DNA of 64,000 nucleotides from Methylorubrum extorquens (GCF_024169925.1 NZ_JALJXF010000001.1:502001-566000), one strand, 5' to 3'. Positions 9,482 to 18,564 are shown, counted from the first letter of the stretch. Notes: generated from the letters alone by a model not told the origin. Program-made: numbers and translations.

Positions 9482-10620
9482 CGCGGCCACCGTCGGCGCA
9501 AGATCGCTTCCAACCTGCCGAGCGCCCCCTCGGCGGCGAGGGAGAGCGCGAGGATGGGCAGAGCCCCGAGCAGGATCAGGTCCGGCGCGAATTGCGCCAT
9601 GCCGTCGAAGACGAGCGTACCGAGCCCGCCCGCTCCGACCAGCGCCCCCAGGGTCGCGAGACCGAGCGCCTGGACCGTGGCGACCCGCAGGCCGCCGATG
9701 AGGGCCGGGGCACCGAGCGGCAGGCGGATGGTCGTCAGGATTTGGCCCGGCGTGAGCCCCAGCGCCCGCGCGGCATCGACGCGGTCGGGACCGGTGGCGC
9801 GCCGCGCCGCTTGAAGCCCGCGCCAGAGCGGGAGGAGCAGGTAGGCCGCGATGCCGATCAGGGCCGGCCCGGTGCCGAGCGCTGAGAAGCCGTAGCCACG
9901 CAGGGCTGGAGCGGCCGTGAGAAGCGCCGAGAGGGCGGCGACGAGGCCGCCCAGCAAGGCGACCGCCGGCACGACCTGCAAGCCGCTGACCGTGAGTTCG
10001 ACCGCCCCGCGCCCGCGACGCCACAGCGCGAGCCCGCCGGTGAGGCCCGCGGCCAGCACCAGGGCGCCGAGGGCGAGGACGAGATGATCGCGGATGGCAC
10101 CGCCAAGGGCATCGGACCGGGCGCGCGCCTCGACGACGAGCGAGAGCGCGTCGAGGCGACCGGCGCTCCACAGGCCCCCGATCAGCGCCAGGACGGCAGC
10201 CCCCGCCACGACACCGCCGCCGGGCAGGCGGGCGCGCCGCGCGGCGAAGGGCAGGGCGCAGACGAGCGCGATCCCGCCGGTCCAGGCGCCGGAGGCGAGG
10301 CGTGCCCGCGTCGCGAATGGCTGGCCGGCGGTCAGGTCCGCGGCGCCGGCGCCGAGCCCCGTTAGCAGCAGAGCCAGGGCGCCGAGGCAGGCGAGCCCGG
10401 CGAGCCCGGCGCTCCTGCCTCCCCGGCCCGCCGCGAGCAAGCCGAGGCCCCCGGCAGCGAGGGCGGCGATGAGCCAGAGCCCGGTGCCGAGCGCCGCCGA
10501 GGCAGCGATGGGCGCGCCGGTCACCAGCCGGTTCGGTGCGAGGTGCAGTAGGGGAAGCCAAGCGAACATGGCCGGGAATAGGGCCGCCGCGGCGAGACCG
10601 GCGAGGAGGCGGGCCGTCAC
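9478..10620 (-). CDS. ABC transporter permease, glycine betaine/osmoprotectant type (long form)
   Basis: 380 residues from the GTG at 10620, which overlaps the stop of the binding-protein gene (GTGA). A TTG/GTG-type start at 10647 would add nine residues (MAGRSGKPP). About nine or ten hydrophobic segments; the C-terminal half carries the permease domain with the EAA-like loop DAARALGLTPGQILTTIRLP. The extra N-terminal membrane half is seen in YehY-like members. It should pair with the shorter permease of 8753-9481 in the inner membrane. Confidence 0.83.
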   Translation of the reverse strand: MTARLLAGLAAAALFPAMFAWLPLLHLAPNRLVTGAPIAASAALGTGLWLIAALAAGGLGLLAAGRGGRSAGLAGLACLGALALLLTGLGAGAADLTAGQPFATRARLASGAWTGGIALVCALPFAARRARLPGGGVVAGAAVLALIGGLWSAGRLDALSLVVEARARSDALGGAIRDHLVLALGALVLAAGLTGGLALWRRGRGAVELTVSGLQVVPAVALLGGLVAALSALLTAAPALRGYGFSALGTGPALIGIAAYLLLPLWRGLQAARRATGPDRVDAARALGLTPGQILTTIRLPLGAPALIGGLRVATVQALGLATLGALVGAGGLGTLVFDGMAQFAPDLILLGALPILALSLAAEGALGRLEAILRRRWPR

Positions 10621-11522
10621 GGGCGGTTTGCCGCTTCGGCCAGCCACGCTTTCGCTACCGCCCCGGCGGTGCGCCCCTCCACTGTGATCGCCGCGTTGAG
10701 CCGCCGCAGCGTATCGGCGTCGAGACGCGCGAAGATCGCGTCGAGGGCGTCGCGGATCTGCGGATGGCGTTCGAGCGTCGCGGCGCGGATCACGGGGGCG
10801 GGTTCGTAGACGATCTGCGCCCCCTTGGGATCGCTCATCACGGCCAGATCAAGAGCGGCCAGCGCTCCATCCGTGCCGTAGACCATGCCGGCATTGATTC
10901 CGCTGATGCCTTCCGCCGCAGCGCGGGCGGTCACCGCCGTGTCGCCGCCCGGCAGGCTGACGATGCGCGAGAGCGGCAGGGAGAAGCCGTAGGCGGATTC
11001 GAAGGAGGGCAGGGCGGCCGGGCTTTCTACGAACTCCGTCGAGGCGGCAAGCCGGATCAGGTCGTCGCGGACGGCGCCCGCGAAATCCGACATGGTGGCG
11101 AGCCCCCGCTCACGGGCGAGGCGGCCCTGCACTGCAATCAGCCACGTGTTGTTGGCCGGCGCCCGGCCGAGCCAGACCAGCCCGTGCGCGGCGTCGAGCC
11201 GCAGGGCAAGGCCATAAGCTTCAGCGGCAGTCTTCCACGCGGGATCGGTCTCGGTGCCGGAGAAGAAGGCCACGTTGCCGGTATACTCGGGATACAGGTC
11301 GATCTCTCCGGCGAGCAGGGCCGAGCGGACGATGAGCGTCGGCCCGAGCCCGAGGCGGCGCTCCACCCGCAGGCCAAGACCCTCAAGTACCAAGAAAATC
11401 AGGTTTCCCAGAAGCGCGCCCTCGGTATCGCTCTTCGAGCCGATCACGATCGGACGAGCCGGCTCGGCACGGGCTCGGAGCGGAAGCATCGCGGCGGCGG
11501 CGATAAGGCCACGCCGACTCAC
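10617..11522 (-). CDS. Periplasmic glycine betaine/choline-type substrate-binding protein
   Basis: 301 residues from the GTG at 11522 (VSRRGLIAAAAMLPLRARA), which starts exactly at a twin-arginine-like export signal; an in-frame start at 11615 would bury the signal behind 31 residues. The mature part matches OpuAC/OsmF-like binding proteins: IVIGSKSDTEGALLGN at the start, EIDLYPEYTGN in the ligand pocket, and a C-terminal LDADTLRRLNAAI block. First gene of the importer set. No ATP-binding subunit gene is next to it, so the ATPase must come from elsewhere if the system works. Confidence 0.85.
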   Translation of the reverse strand: MSRRGLIAAAAMLPLRARAEPARPIVIGSKSDTEGALLGNLIFLVLEGLGLRVERRLGLGPTLIVRSALLAGEIDLYPEYTGNVAFFSGTETDPAWKTAAEAYGLALRLDAAHGLVWLGRAPANNTWLIAVQGRLARERGLATMSDFAGAVRDDLIRLAASTEFVESPAALPSFESAYGFSLPLSRIVSLPGGDTAVTARAAAEGISGINAGMVYGTDGALAALDLAVMSDPKGAQIVYEPAPVIRAATLERHPQIRDALDAIFARLDADTLRRLNAAITVEGRTAGAVAKAWLAEAANRP

Positions 11523-11814
11523 GGTTGAGCGGGCTCCGATCCGAGCCTGGGCCGCCGCCAGGGTGCGACAATGGGACGGAAATGTTGCGCGGAATAACAT
11601 CGGGCCGATCAGCATGGCGGGGGCGGGGCTTTGCGGTGCTTGACACGCCCAGCTTTACGGGCGACGGCTCGCGGTGCCGGGTCGTGCTTTCCGGGTCGCT
11701 CATCCGCTCTGAAAGCGTATTGGAGGGATTTCCTCCGAAACAATCCAGGCGCGACTGACAGACTCGAGACAGCGTTCCGGATCGGGAACGAATCGATAGG
11801 GAAGACGACCCGGC

Positions 11815-12204
11815 GTGAGTGTGGATTCGAACGAGGATCGTCTGTCCGGCGCGCGGGTGCTGGTTGTCGAGGACGAAGCGGCGATCTCGATGCTTCTCGA
11901 GGATATGCTGCTCGATTTCGGCTGTGAGATCGTCGGGCCGGCGGCCCGGCTCGCGACTGCCCTGGAGATGGCCCGAAGCGAGAGCTTCACGGTCGCCATC
12001 CTCGATGTGAACGTCGCGGGTGAGCCGATCTACCCGGTGGCCGAGGCCATCGCCGAGCGCAACCTGCCCATCGTGTTCTCGACCGGTTATGGCGGCGCGG
12101 GCATCCGCGAGCCGTTCCGCGACCGGCTGGTGGTGCAGAAGCCGTTCAGCCAAGCCGACCTCAAACGCACCCTCGCCGCGGCCATCGCTGCCGCCGAGGG
12201 CTGA
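11815..12204 (+). CDS. Stand-alone response regulator receiver domain
   Basis: 129 residues consisting only of a CheY-like receiver: acidic pair around E19-D20, phospho-acceptor Asp64 (ILDVN), Thr90 (FSTGYG) and Lys109 (VQKPF). There is no output domain. The start is GTG at 11815. Such orphans (annotated near CpdR/Sma0114-like families in alphaproteobacteria) usually act by protein contact within a phosphorelay. No histidine kinase is adjacent. Confidence 0.88.
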   Translation: MSVDSNEDRLSGARVLVVEDEAAISMLLEDMLLDFGCEIVGPAARLATALEMARSESFTVAILDVNVAGEPIYPVAEAIAERNLPIVFSTGYGGAGIREPFRDRLVVQKPFSQADLKRTLAAAIAAAEG

Positions 12205-12233
12205 CACGGCTCGTTCGGCTCTGGGCCGGACGC

Positions 12234-12619
12234 TCATAGACCTTCGATCTCGAACGCGTTGGGCAGATGGCGCGGCCAGCGGCGCGGCGCCACGAAAACG
12301 GCATCCGCCCGCAGGGTTGCATCGGCCGGAAGCGGATGACGCGCGAGCCAAGCCCGTGCCGCCCGCGATAGGCGTGCCCGCTTGCGAGCGTCGATGGCGG
12401 TCGCGGCGGCTTCCAGCGTCGCGCGGGCCTTGACCTCGACGAAGGCGATCGTGCGCCCGCGCCGGACGATCAGGTCGATCTCCCCGCCCGCGGCCGCGAA
12501 GCGCCGGGCGAGTGGCCGATAGCCTTTCAGCACCAGCGCCAGAAGAGCCCAACCTTGGCCGAGAGGCCGCGTCCGTGGGTGGCGCGGCGCCGCGCCTCCG
12601 GATCAGGCGGAGGTCTCAT
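12234..12619 (-). pseudogene. yraN: yraN/UPF0102 nuclease-like gene with a +1/-1 frameshift
   Basis: The C-terminal part reads in one frame from about 12560 to the stop at 12234: [18 protein letters not shown], then [10 protein letters not shown] and FVEVKARA, the UPF0102 endonuclease-like core. The expected N-terminus lies in another frame, from ATG 12619 inside the end of rsm[13 protein letters not shown] followed by THGRGLSA. The two pieces join well only if one base is missing near 12554-12559 (GCC AAG GTT where GCC GAA/GAG GGT would be expected). Undisturbed, the protein would be about 128 residues, normal for YraN. Either a true inactivating indel, a sequencing error, or expression of a shortened protein from the GTG at 12533. 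Confidence 0.75.
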
Positions 12620-13553
12620 CGTCCGCTCGGCGGGCGAGCGCCAGAGCGCGGGCATAGACGACGCGCTTGGGCTGGCCGGTCTCGTCGGCGACGAGGGCCG
12701 CCGCATCCTTGATCGAGTGGCGGGCGAGCGCCGCCTCGATCCGGGCGTCGAGCCCCGTATCGGCTTCGCGCGGGGCGGCGTCCTCGGGTGCGGTGCCGAT
12801 CACGACCACCACCTCGCCCTTGGGCGGGCCCTCCTGGGCGAAGGCCTCGGCCAGGCCGCCGAGGCTGTCGCGGCGGATCGTCTCATAGAGCTTGGTCAAT
12901 TCGCGGGCCACCGCCGCCGGCCGCTCCGGCCCGAGGGTGGCGGCGGCGTCTGCCAGCATCTCGGGGAGGCGATGGGGGGATTCGAACACCACCAGCGTGC
13001 CGGGAATCCCGGCGAGCGCCTCCAGCCGGTTGCGGCGGGCGCCCGATTTCTGGGGCAGGAACCCCTCGAAGAAGAACCGGTCGGTCGGCAGGCCGGCGGC
13101 GACGATGGCGGTCATCACCGCGGACGGGCCGGGGATCGGCGTCACCGGGATGCCGGCGGCAATCGCCGCCTGAACCAGCTTGAAGCCTGGGTCCGAGACC
13201 AGCGGCGTGCCGGCATCGGAGACCAGCGCCAGGGTCTCGCCGGCTTTCAGGCGCATCACCATCCGCTCGCGCACCGCCTCGTTGGAATGCTCGTGGTAGG
13301 AGAGAAGCGGTGTGGTAATCCCGTAATGCATCAGCAGGGTGCGGGTGACGCGGGTGTCCTCGGCGAGCACGGCATCGGCGGCGGCGAGTGTTGCGAGCGC
13401 GCGGAACGAGACGTCCCGCAGGTTGCCGATGGGGGTCGCCACCACGTAGAGCCCCGGCGCCAGGGACTCGGCTTCGGCGGCGAGGCCGAAGGCCGTGAAG
13501 GTCGCGGGGCTGCGGGGGGCCCCTTCGGGGCGCTTGTCGAGTCGCTGTGTCAT
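12603..13553 (-). CDS. rsmI: 16S rRNA (cytidine1402-2'-O)-methyltransferase
   Basis: 316 residues. A tetrapyrrole-methylase fold enzyme that 2'-O-methylates C1402 in the ribosomal P-site region using SAM. Diagnostic blocks are LYVVATPIGNLRD near the start, AEDTRVTRTLL, LVSDAGTPLVSDPG, PIPGPSA and GEVVVVIG. Its 3' end overlaps the yraN start by 17 bases. Its neighbours, a LpoA-like gene and yraN, match the conserved rsmI neighbourhood of Proteobacteria. Confidence 0.97.
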   Translation of the reverse strand: MTQRLDKRPEGAPRSPATFTAFGLAAEAESLAPGLYVVATPIGNLRDVSFRALATLAAADAVLAEDTRVTRTLLMHYGITTPLLSYHEHSNEAVRERMVMRLKAGETLALVSDAGTPLVSDPGFKLVQAAIAAGIPVTPIPGPSAVMTAIVAAGLPTDRFFFEGFLPQKSGARRNRLEALAGIPGTLVVFESPHRLPEMLADAAATLGPERPAAVARELTKLYETIRRDSLGGLAEAFAQEGPPKGEVVVVIGTAPEDAAPREADTGLDARIEAALARHSIKDAAALVADETGQPKRVVYARALALARRADDETSA

Positions 13554-13675
13554 CGCCGCGACAATGCCATGCCCGCGCGCCTTTGAAGACCGGGGAAAGG
13601 CAGGCCCTCACATTTACTTTTTGCAGGCCCCTCCGCATCGTGAGCCTGAATTGCGCTCGGACAGGGGGGGTCGCG

Positions 13676-14887
13676 ATGGCGCGACGCGGCGGACGGTGGA
13701 CGGCCCGCGCGGGTGCCGCGCTTCTCGGCCTCGGGCTCACGATGGGGCTCGCAGGCTGCCTGGGCGTACCGGATGCACCGCGGCCCGTGGCTCGGGCGGT
13801 GCCGGAGGCCGAACCCGGCCCCAGCGCGACGGCCGGCAATGTCATCGGCGCAGGCACGGTGAAGGTCGCTCTGATCGTCCCGCTGAGCGGGCAGGGGGCG
13901 GCGGTCGGCGCGGCCCTGCGCAACGCTGCCGAACTCGCCTACGACGATTTCCAGAAGCCGAGCCTCCAGATCCTCGTGAAGGACGACCGCGGCACGCCTG
14001 AGGGCGCACGCGAGGCGACGCAGGCGGCCTTCGCCGAGGGCGCCGAAATGGTGCTCGGTCCGCTCTTTGCCGCCAATGTCCAGGCCGCCGGGGGCGTCGC
14101 CCGCGGGGCGGGCAAGCCGGTCATCGCGTTCTCGACCGACGCGGCGGTGGCCGCGCGCGGCGTCTACCTCATCAGCTTCCTGCCGCAATCGGAGGTGGAC
14201 CGCATCGTCGACGAGGCGAGTGCCGGCGGTCGCCGTTCCTTCGCCGCGCTGATCCCCGAGACGACGTACGGGAATGCCGTCGAGGCGCAGTTCCGTGAGG
14301 CGGTGGCCCGGCGCGGCGCCCGCCTCGTCGGCATCGAGCGCTACCCGGCCGGCAATCCCGGCCCGGCGGTCGACCGGCTGCGCGGTGTGATCGCGGGCAG
14401 CGGCGCCCAGGCCGATGCCCTGTTCGTGCCCGACACCGCCGAAGGCCTGATGGCCGTCGCCCCCGCCCTGACGAAGGTCGGGTTCTCACCCGCGCGGGTG
14501 CGTCCCCTCGGGCTCGCCCTGTGGAACGACCCGCGGGTGCTGTCGCAGGCGGCCTTCCAGGGCGGCCGTTACGCTGCGCCCGACACCGCTGGCTTCGCCT
14601 CTTTCGCCCAGCGCTACCAGACCCGCTTCGGGACGATGCCGCCGCGCACCGCCTCGCTCGGCTACGACGCGGTCTCGCTCACGGCCGCATTGGTGCGCCA
14701 ATACGGCTCTCAGCGCTTCGCCGACGCGACCCTGACCAACCCGGCGGGCTTCTCCGGCCTCGACGGCACCTTCCGCTTTCTGCCCGAGGGCGTCAGCGAG
14801 CGGACCTTGGCAGTCTATGAGATCCGCAACAACGCGGCGAATGTGGTGAGCCCGGCCCCGAAAGTGCTCGGACCCTCGGGGATCTGA
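13676..14887 (+). CDS. LpoA-like lipoprotein, penicillin-binding protein activator
   Basis: 403 residues. A lipoprotein signal with lipobox LAGC (Cys28) is followed by a periplasmic-binding-protein type I fold resembling Leu/Ile/Val-binding proteins and the C-terminal half of LpoA (VALIVPLSGQGAAVG at about 62-76; KVALI start strand). LpoA is an outer-membrane lipoprotein that stimulates PBP1A. I prefer that role over amino-acid uptake because the gene is divergent from rsmI with yraN next door, the same neighbourhood as lpoA in enterobacteria, and there are no ABC permease genes. ATG 13676 was chosen for the lipoprotein signal; the open frame begins earlier, at 13547. Confidence 0.8.
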   Translation: MARRGGRWTARAGAALLGLGLTMGLAGCLGVPDAPRPVARAVPEAEPGPSATAGNVIGAGTVKVALIVPLSGQGAAVGAALRNAAELAYDDFQKPSLQILVKDDRGTPEGAREATQAAFAEGAEMVLGPLFAANVQAAGGVARGAGKPVIAFSTDAAVAARGVYLISFLPQSEVDRIVDEASAGGRRSFAALIPETTYGNAVEAQFREAVARRGARLVGIERYPAGNPGPAVDRLRGVIAGSGAQADALFVPDTAEGLMAVAPALTKVGFSPARVRPLGLALWNDPRVLSQAAFQGGRYAAPDTAGFASFAQRYQTRFGTMPPRTASLGYDAVSLTAALVRQYGSQRFADATLTNPAGFSGLDGTFRFLPEGVSERTLAVYEIRNNAANVVSPAPKVLGPSGI

Positions 14888-14985
14888 GGCCCGTCGATCC
14901 CTTCGGGATAACGGATTTGGGCTTCGCTCAGGTGCCGCGCGGGATTGCCGATACGGTCTCCGCTTTGATCGAGCGAAAAATCGTA

Positions 14986-16164
14986 TCACCCCGCCAATTC
15001 CGCCACCACGGCGTTGAGCACCGGGGCGCCGCGGGCGGTCGCGGCGATGCGGCCATCCGGGCGTTGCGCGACGAGGCCGTCCGCCACCAGCGCGTCGAGG
15101 CGCCCGGCGTTGAGCGGGCGCCCTTTCAGGGTCGCGTAGCGGGCCGGGTCGATGCCCTCCGTCAGCCGCAGCCCCATCATCAGGTACTCGTCGCCCTGAT
15201 CCTCGGCAGACAGCGTTTCCGTCTCGATGATGCCGTGGCCGTCGCGCTCGACGCGGCCGAGCCAGGCTTCGGGCGCCTTCTCGGTGAGCGTGCCGGTGCG
15301 TCCCTGCGGCAGGACGAGGCGGCCATGGGCGCCGGGGCCGATGCCGGCATATTCGCCGTAGCGCCAGTAAAGCAGGTTGTGGCGCGACTGTGCGCCGGGA
15401 CGTGCGTGATTCGAGATCTCGTAGGCCGGCAGGCCGGCAAGCCCGCAGATCTCCTGCGTCACGTCGTAGAGGGCGCGCGAGGCATCGTCGTCGGGTGGCA
15501 CGAGCCGTCCGGCCTGAGCAAGGCCGAAGAACGGCGTGCCGGGCTCGATGGTGAGCTGATAGAGCGAGAGATGTTCGGCGGCGTAATCGATCGCCCGGCG
15601 TAGCTCGGCCGCCCAGGCTTCCGGTGTCTGCTCCGGTCGGGCGTAAATCAGATCGAAGGAGAAGCGCTCGAAATGCGCCGCTGCGGTGCGCACGGCGTCG
15701 AGCGCTTCCGCCACGCTGTGCAGCCGCCCGAGCCGCTTGAGGTCGCCGTCATCGAGCGCCTGAACGCCGAGCGAAACACGGTTGACGCCGGCGGCGCGAT
15801 AGCCGCGAAAGCGGGTCGCCTCGACGCTGGTGGGGTTGGCCTCCAGCGTCACCTCCGCGCCCGGCGCCACGCTCCAGGCTCCGGCCACGGCATCGAGCAG
15901 GCCCGCCACCGTATCCGGCGCCATCAGCGAGGGCGTGCCGCCGCCGAGGAAGATGCTGGTGACCGTCCGCCCCGGCGCGAGTGCTGCAGCGTGGGTGATC
16001 TCTCGCTTGAAGGCGGCGAGGAAGCGCGGCTGGTCCACGCCCGCATGGCGGACATGGCTGTTGAAGTCGCAATAGGGGCACTTCGCGGCGCAGAACGGCC
16101 AGTGCAGGTAGATGCCGAATCCCGCATCACGGGTCGGATGGTCGGGCGGTGTCGCGGGGGGCAT
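14986..16164 (-). CDS. hemW: HemW, radical SAM heme chaperone-like protein
   Basis: 392 residues. The radical SAM cluster motif is CAAKCPYC (Cys25, Cys29, Cys32), followed by GGGTPSLM, the SAM-binding glycine motif. The C-terminus has the HemN-type region (YLMMGLRLTEGID). The sequence is the HemW branch (CxxxCxYCxF), once annotated as oxygen-independent coproporphyrinogen III oxidase but known as a heme-trafficking protein. ATG 16164 gives the usual length. It lies downstream of rdgB/rph on the same strand, an order common in Hyphomicrobiales. Confidence 0.93.
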   Translation of the reverse strand: MPPATPPDHPTRDAGFGIYLHWPFCAAKCPYCDFNSHVRHAGVDQPRFLAAFKREITHAAALAPGRTVTSIFLGGGTPSLMAPDTVAGLLDAVAGAWSVAPGAEVTLEANPTSVEATRFRGYRAAGVNRVSLGVQALDDGDLKRLGRLHSVAEALDAVRTAAAHFERFSFDLIYARPEQTPEAWAAELRRAIDYAAEHLSLYQLTIEPGTPFFGLAQAGRLVPPDDDASRALYDVTQEICGLAGLPAYEISNHARPGAQSRHNLLYWRYGEYAGIGPGAHGRLVLPQGRTGTLTEKAPEAWLGRVERDGHGIIETETLSAEDQGDEYLMMGLRLTEGIDPARYATLKGRPLNAGRLDALVADGLVAQRPDGRIAATARGAPVLNAVVAELAG

Positions 16165-16218
16165 CGGCCTGTCAAAACTTCCGTGATCCGCGCGCTTCTC
16201 GGGACTCCTATCCACCGT

Positions 16219-16261
16219 CCTCATCCTGGAATGTCCGCTCACGCGGCGCCTCAGGATGAGG
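16219..16261. repeat. Inverted repeat of the CCTCATCCTG / CAGGATGAGG type
   Basis: Perfect 10-bp arms at 16219-16228 and 16252-16261 enclose a 23-base loop in the gap between rdgB and hemW. CCTCATCCTGAGG-like palindromes are frequent intergenic repeats in rhizobial and methylobacterial genomes. Here it could form a hairpin in the rdgB-hemW transcript. Confidence 0.5.
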
Positions 16262-16345
16262 CTGCGATTGGGATCGAAGCGGTGCGGACGGTGCGCTTCT
16301 CGTCTTGTTGGCGTGATGTAAGCACGCCGAACGCCACGCGAAAGC

Positions 16346-16981
16346 TCAGCCTGGCCGTCGCAGGCACGCCTTTGCAAGCTCGACGAAGGCCCGCGCCCGG
16401 TGCGAAAGGGCGTTACCGCTCTGCCAATCGACGCCGTGCTTCTCCTCCGACGAGATCTCGCCGAAGGTGCGATCCATGCCCTCGGGCCGGAACATCGGAT
16501 CGTAGCCGAACCCGAGGCTGCCGCGCGGCGCCACCAGATCGCCGAAGACGCGGCCTTCGAACAGCTCGGTATGGCCGTCGGGCCATGCCAGGACGAGCGC
16601 CGAGACGAAGTGGGCGCGACGGTCCGTGGCGCCACGCTTGTCGATTTCGGCCGCGATCCGGGCCATGGCGCCGGAAAAGTCCTTGTCCGGGCCGGCCCAG
16701 CGGGCGGAAAACAGGCCCGGCGCGCCGTCCAGCGCATCGACGCAGAGGCCGGAATCGTCGGCGAAGGCCGGTAGGCCAGAGGCGTTGGCGGCGGCGTGCG
16801 CCTTGATCGCCGCGTTCTCCGAGAACATCGTGCCGGTCTCGTCGGGCTCCGGCAGGCCGAGTTCGCCGGCCGACACCGCCTCGACCCCGAATGGGGCCAG
16901 CAGCTCGCGCATCTCCACGAGCTTGCCGGCATTGTGGGTCGCGATGACGACCTTGCCCGAGAGGATGCGGTGCGTGCTCAC
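16346..16981 (-). CDS. rdgB: RdgB/HAM1 non-canonical purine NTP pyrophosphatase
   Basis: 211 residues. Hydrolyses dITP/XTP to the monophosphate and keeps deaminated purines out of DNA. Visible motifs: [10 protein letters not shown] for nucleotide binding, [20 protein letters not shown], and SHRARAF near the C-terminus. The start is the GTG at 16981, which overlaps the rph stop (GTGA), so translation is coupled to rph. Confidence 0.96.
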   Translation of the reverse strand: MSTHRILSGKVVIATHNAGKLVEMRELLAPFGVEAVSAGELGLPEPDETGTMFSENAAIKAHAAANASGLPAFADDSGLCVDALDGAPGLFSARWAGPDKDFSGAMARIAAEIDKRGATDRRAHFVSALVLAWPDGHTELFEGRVFGDLVAPRGSLGFGYDPMFRPEGMDRTFGEISSEEKHGVDWQSGNALSHRARAFVELAKACLRRPG

Positions 16982-17691
16982 GCGATGGCCTTCCGCTGCA
17001 GTTCGACGAGCCCCGCGACGCCGCCCTTGGCGAGCCGGAGCAATTCGAGGAACTGTTCGTCCGTGAACGGCTCCATCTCGGCGGTGCCTTGCACCTCGAC
17101 GATGCCGCCCTTGCCGGTGACGACGAAGTTCGCGTCCGTCTCGGCCGCCGAATCCTCGGCGTAGTCGAGGTCGAGCACCGGCTGGCCCTTGTAGATGCCG
17201 CAGGAGACCGCCGCGACATGGTCCTTCAGGGGATCGACCGAGATGATCGAGCGGGCGCGCATCCAGGCAAAGCAATCGTGCAGGGCCACCCAGGCACCGG
17301 TGATCGAGGCGGTACGGGTGCCGCCGTCGGCCTGGATCACGTCGCAATCGACGGTGATCTGTCGCTCGCCGAGCGCCGGCAGGTTGGTGACGGCGCGCAG
17401 GGAGCGGCCGATCAACCGCTGGATTTCCTGCGTGCGGCCCGACGGCTTGCCGGAATTGACCTCGCGGCGGGTGCGCTCGTGGGTGGCACGCGGCAGCATC
17501 GCATACTCGGCGGTGACCCAGCCCTTGCCGGAACCGCGCAGCCACGGCGGGCCGCGCTCTTCCAGCGAGGCGGTGCAGAGCACACGGGTGTTGCCGAAGG
17601 TGACGAGGCAGGAGCCTTCCGCGTAGCGGGCGACCGCCCGCTCCAGCGTGACGTCGCGCATCGCGTCCGCCGCGCGCTTCGAGGGCCGCAT
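16978..17691 (-). CDS. rph: Ribonuclease PH
   Basis: 237 residues, full length (E. coli 238). A phosphorolytic 3'-5' exoribonuclease that trims tRNA precursors. Typical blocks: [28 protein letters not shown], the [15 protein letters not shown] phosphate-binding region, and [15 protein letters not shown]. It is the first gene of the rph-rdgB-hemW run and lies back to back with hrcA across the small His-rich gene, the standard alphaproteobacterial context. Confidence 0.97.
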   Translation of the reverse strand: MRPSKRAADAMRDVTLERAVARYAEGSCLVTFGNTRVLCTASLEERGPPWLRGSGKGWVTAEYAMLPRATHERTRREVNSGKPSGRTQEIQRLIGRSLRAVTNLPALGERQITVDCDVIQADGGTRTASITGAWVALHDCFAWMRARSIISVDPLKDHVAAVSCGIYKGQPVLDLDYAEDSAAETDANFVVTGKGGIVEVQGTAEMEPFTDEQFLELLRLAKGGVAGLVELQRKAIA

Positions 17692-18043
17692 GGCTTGGTA
17701 AGCTCCCGTTTCGAAAATCGAAGCCCGGGCTCTTAGGCGCTGCCAGCCCTGGCGGCAACCGCCGCCCGGCTTGTCCCAGGGCGATCCGCCTGAAGGCGAT
17801 GGCCCTGGATTCCTTGCCAGCCTCAGTTGCCGGCGCCCGTCTCTGCGGGCCGAGGCTCTCGCTTCGCTCGAAGCGTCTCAGGACCGAAGTCCCGAAAAGC
17901 CCGCTCCGCGCGGCGCGCCTTGCGCCATGAAGCCCCTCGGGCGGCTTCGAGCGATGGACATGCCCCTTTTCGCTCGGAGAGCCTCCGGCATGAAAAAGGC
18001 CGCCGTCTCGCGACGGCGGCCCTTCAAACGACCTTCCGGCCGA
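17692..18043. other. 352-bp stretch without a recognised gene
   Basis: Upstream of rph and downstream of the His-rich gene. It should hold the rph promoter. The only clear structure is the terminator at 17993-18021. Frames through it are low-complexity shadows and I see no conserved coding sequence. Confidence 0.5.
17993..18021 (-). terminator. Rho-independent terminator behind the His-rich gene
   Basis: On the minus strand GGCCGCCGTC pairs perfectly with GACGGCGGCC around a four-base loop and runs into five T residues. It lies 22 bases past the stop of the His-rich gene at 18044. Confidence 0.85.
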
Positions 18044-18307
18044 TCACCAGCGGCGGTGATTCCAGTGACGGCGGTGGTGATGATGGCGCGGGCCGCCGAA
18101 CCGGTGATGGCGGTGCCAATGGCCACGGTGACGCATGTGGCGGCGGTAGTGGCGGCGATCACGGCGGTACTGCGCCTGCTCGATCATCTCACCGGTCGGC
18201 GCGGTCGCCTCGGTTTGGATCGGGAGCGGGGCAGCCTGCGCAGCGCGGGGCGCCGAAGCGAGGCTCAAGCCGGTGACCGCGATCGCCAGTGCGGCGACCT
18301 TGACCAT
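18044..18307 (-). CDS. Small exported His/Arg-rich protein
   Basis: 87 residues. A signal peptide (MVKVAALAIAVTGLSLASA, cut near RAAQA) leads to a short acidic spacer and a C-terminus made almost entirely of H, R, W, Y and G (for example HRGHWHRHHRFGGPRHHHHR). Similar proteins are common in Methylobacterium and rhizobia and have no assigned function; metal or polyanion binding in the periplasm is an inference from composition. An alternative ATG at 18346 adds 13 residues. A strong terminator follows. No family name can be given. Confidence 0.7.
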   Translation of the reverse strand: MVKVAALAIAVTGLSLASAPRAAQAAPLPIQTEATAPTGEMIEQAQYRRDRRHYRRHMRHRGHWHRHHRFGGPRHHHHRRHWNHRRW

Positions 18308-18564
18308 GGTCTTTCGTGCGCCAGTCAGCACTATCGGAGGCTCCATCTTTACTCGGGTGAGGGGGCCGCGGATCGCGGTTCGAACCGCCGCCCTGCTTAC
18401 CAAACGACTCGGGGAGGCAGAATGATCCCTATGATTTCCCGGCCGAACTCGTGCAGGGTGTCGTTTGCCGGCTGGGCACCGTCCGTCCTTCGTCGGTCGC
18501 GTCGCGGCACGATAGGATTGATCGGCGGCGCCCAAGCGCTCACACTCGTTTGTCAGGGTCCTGC

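Noticed and set aside
8753..10561. 602-codon frame suggesting a fused permease
   Set aside because: Residues before the ATG at 9481 are Arg/Ala/Pro shadow sequence of the neighbouring permease gene.
14986..16932. 648-codon frame suggesting an RdgB-HemW fusion
   Set aside because: The upstream part is the wrong frame of rdgB; HemW begins properly at 16164.
18360..18410. GGTTCGAACC-like T-loop sequence before hrcA
   Set aside because: No acceptor, D or anticodon stems can be formed around it, so it is not a tRNA.
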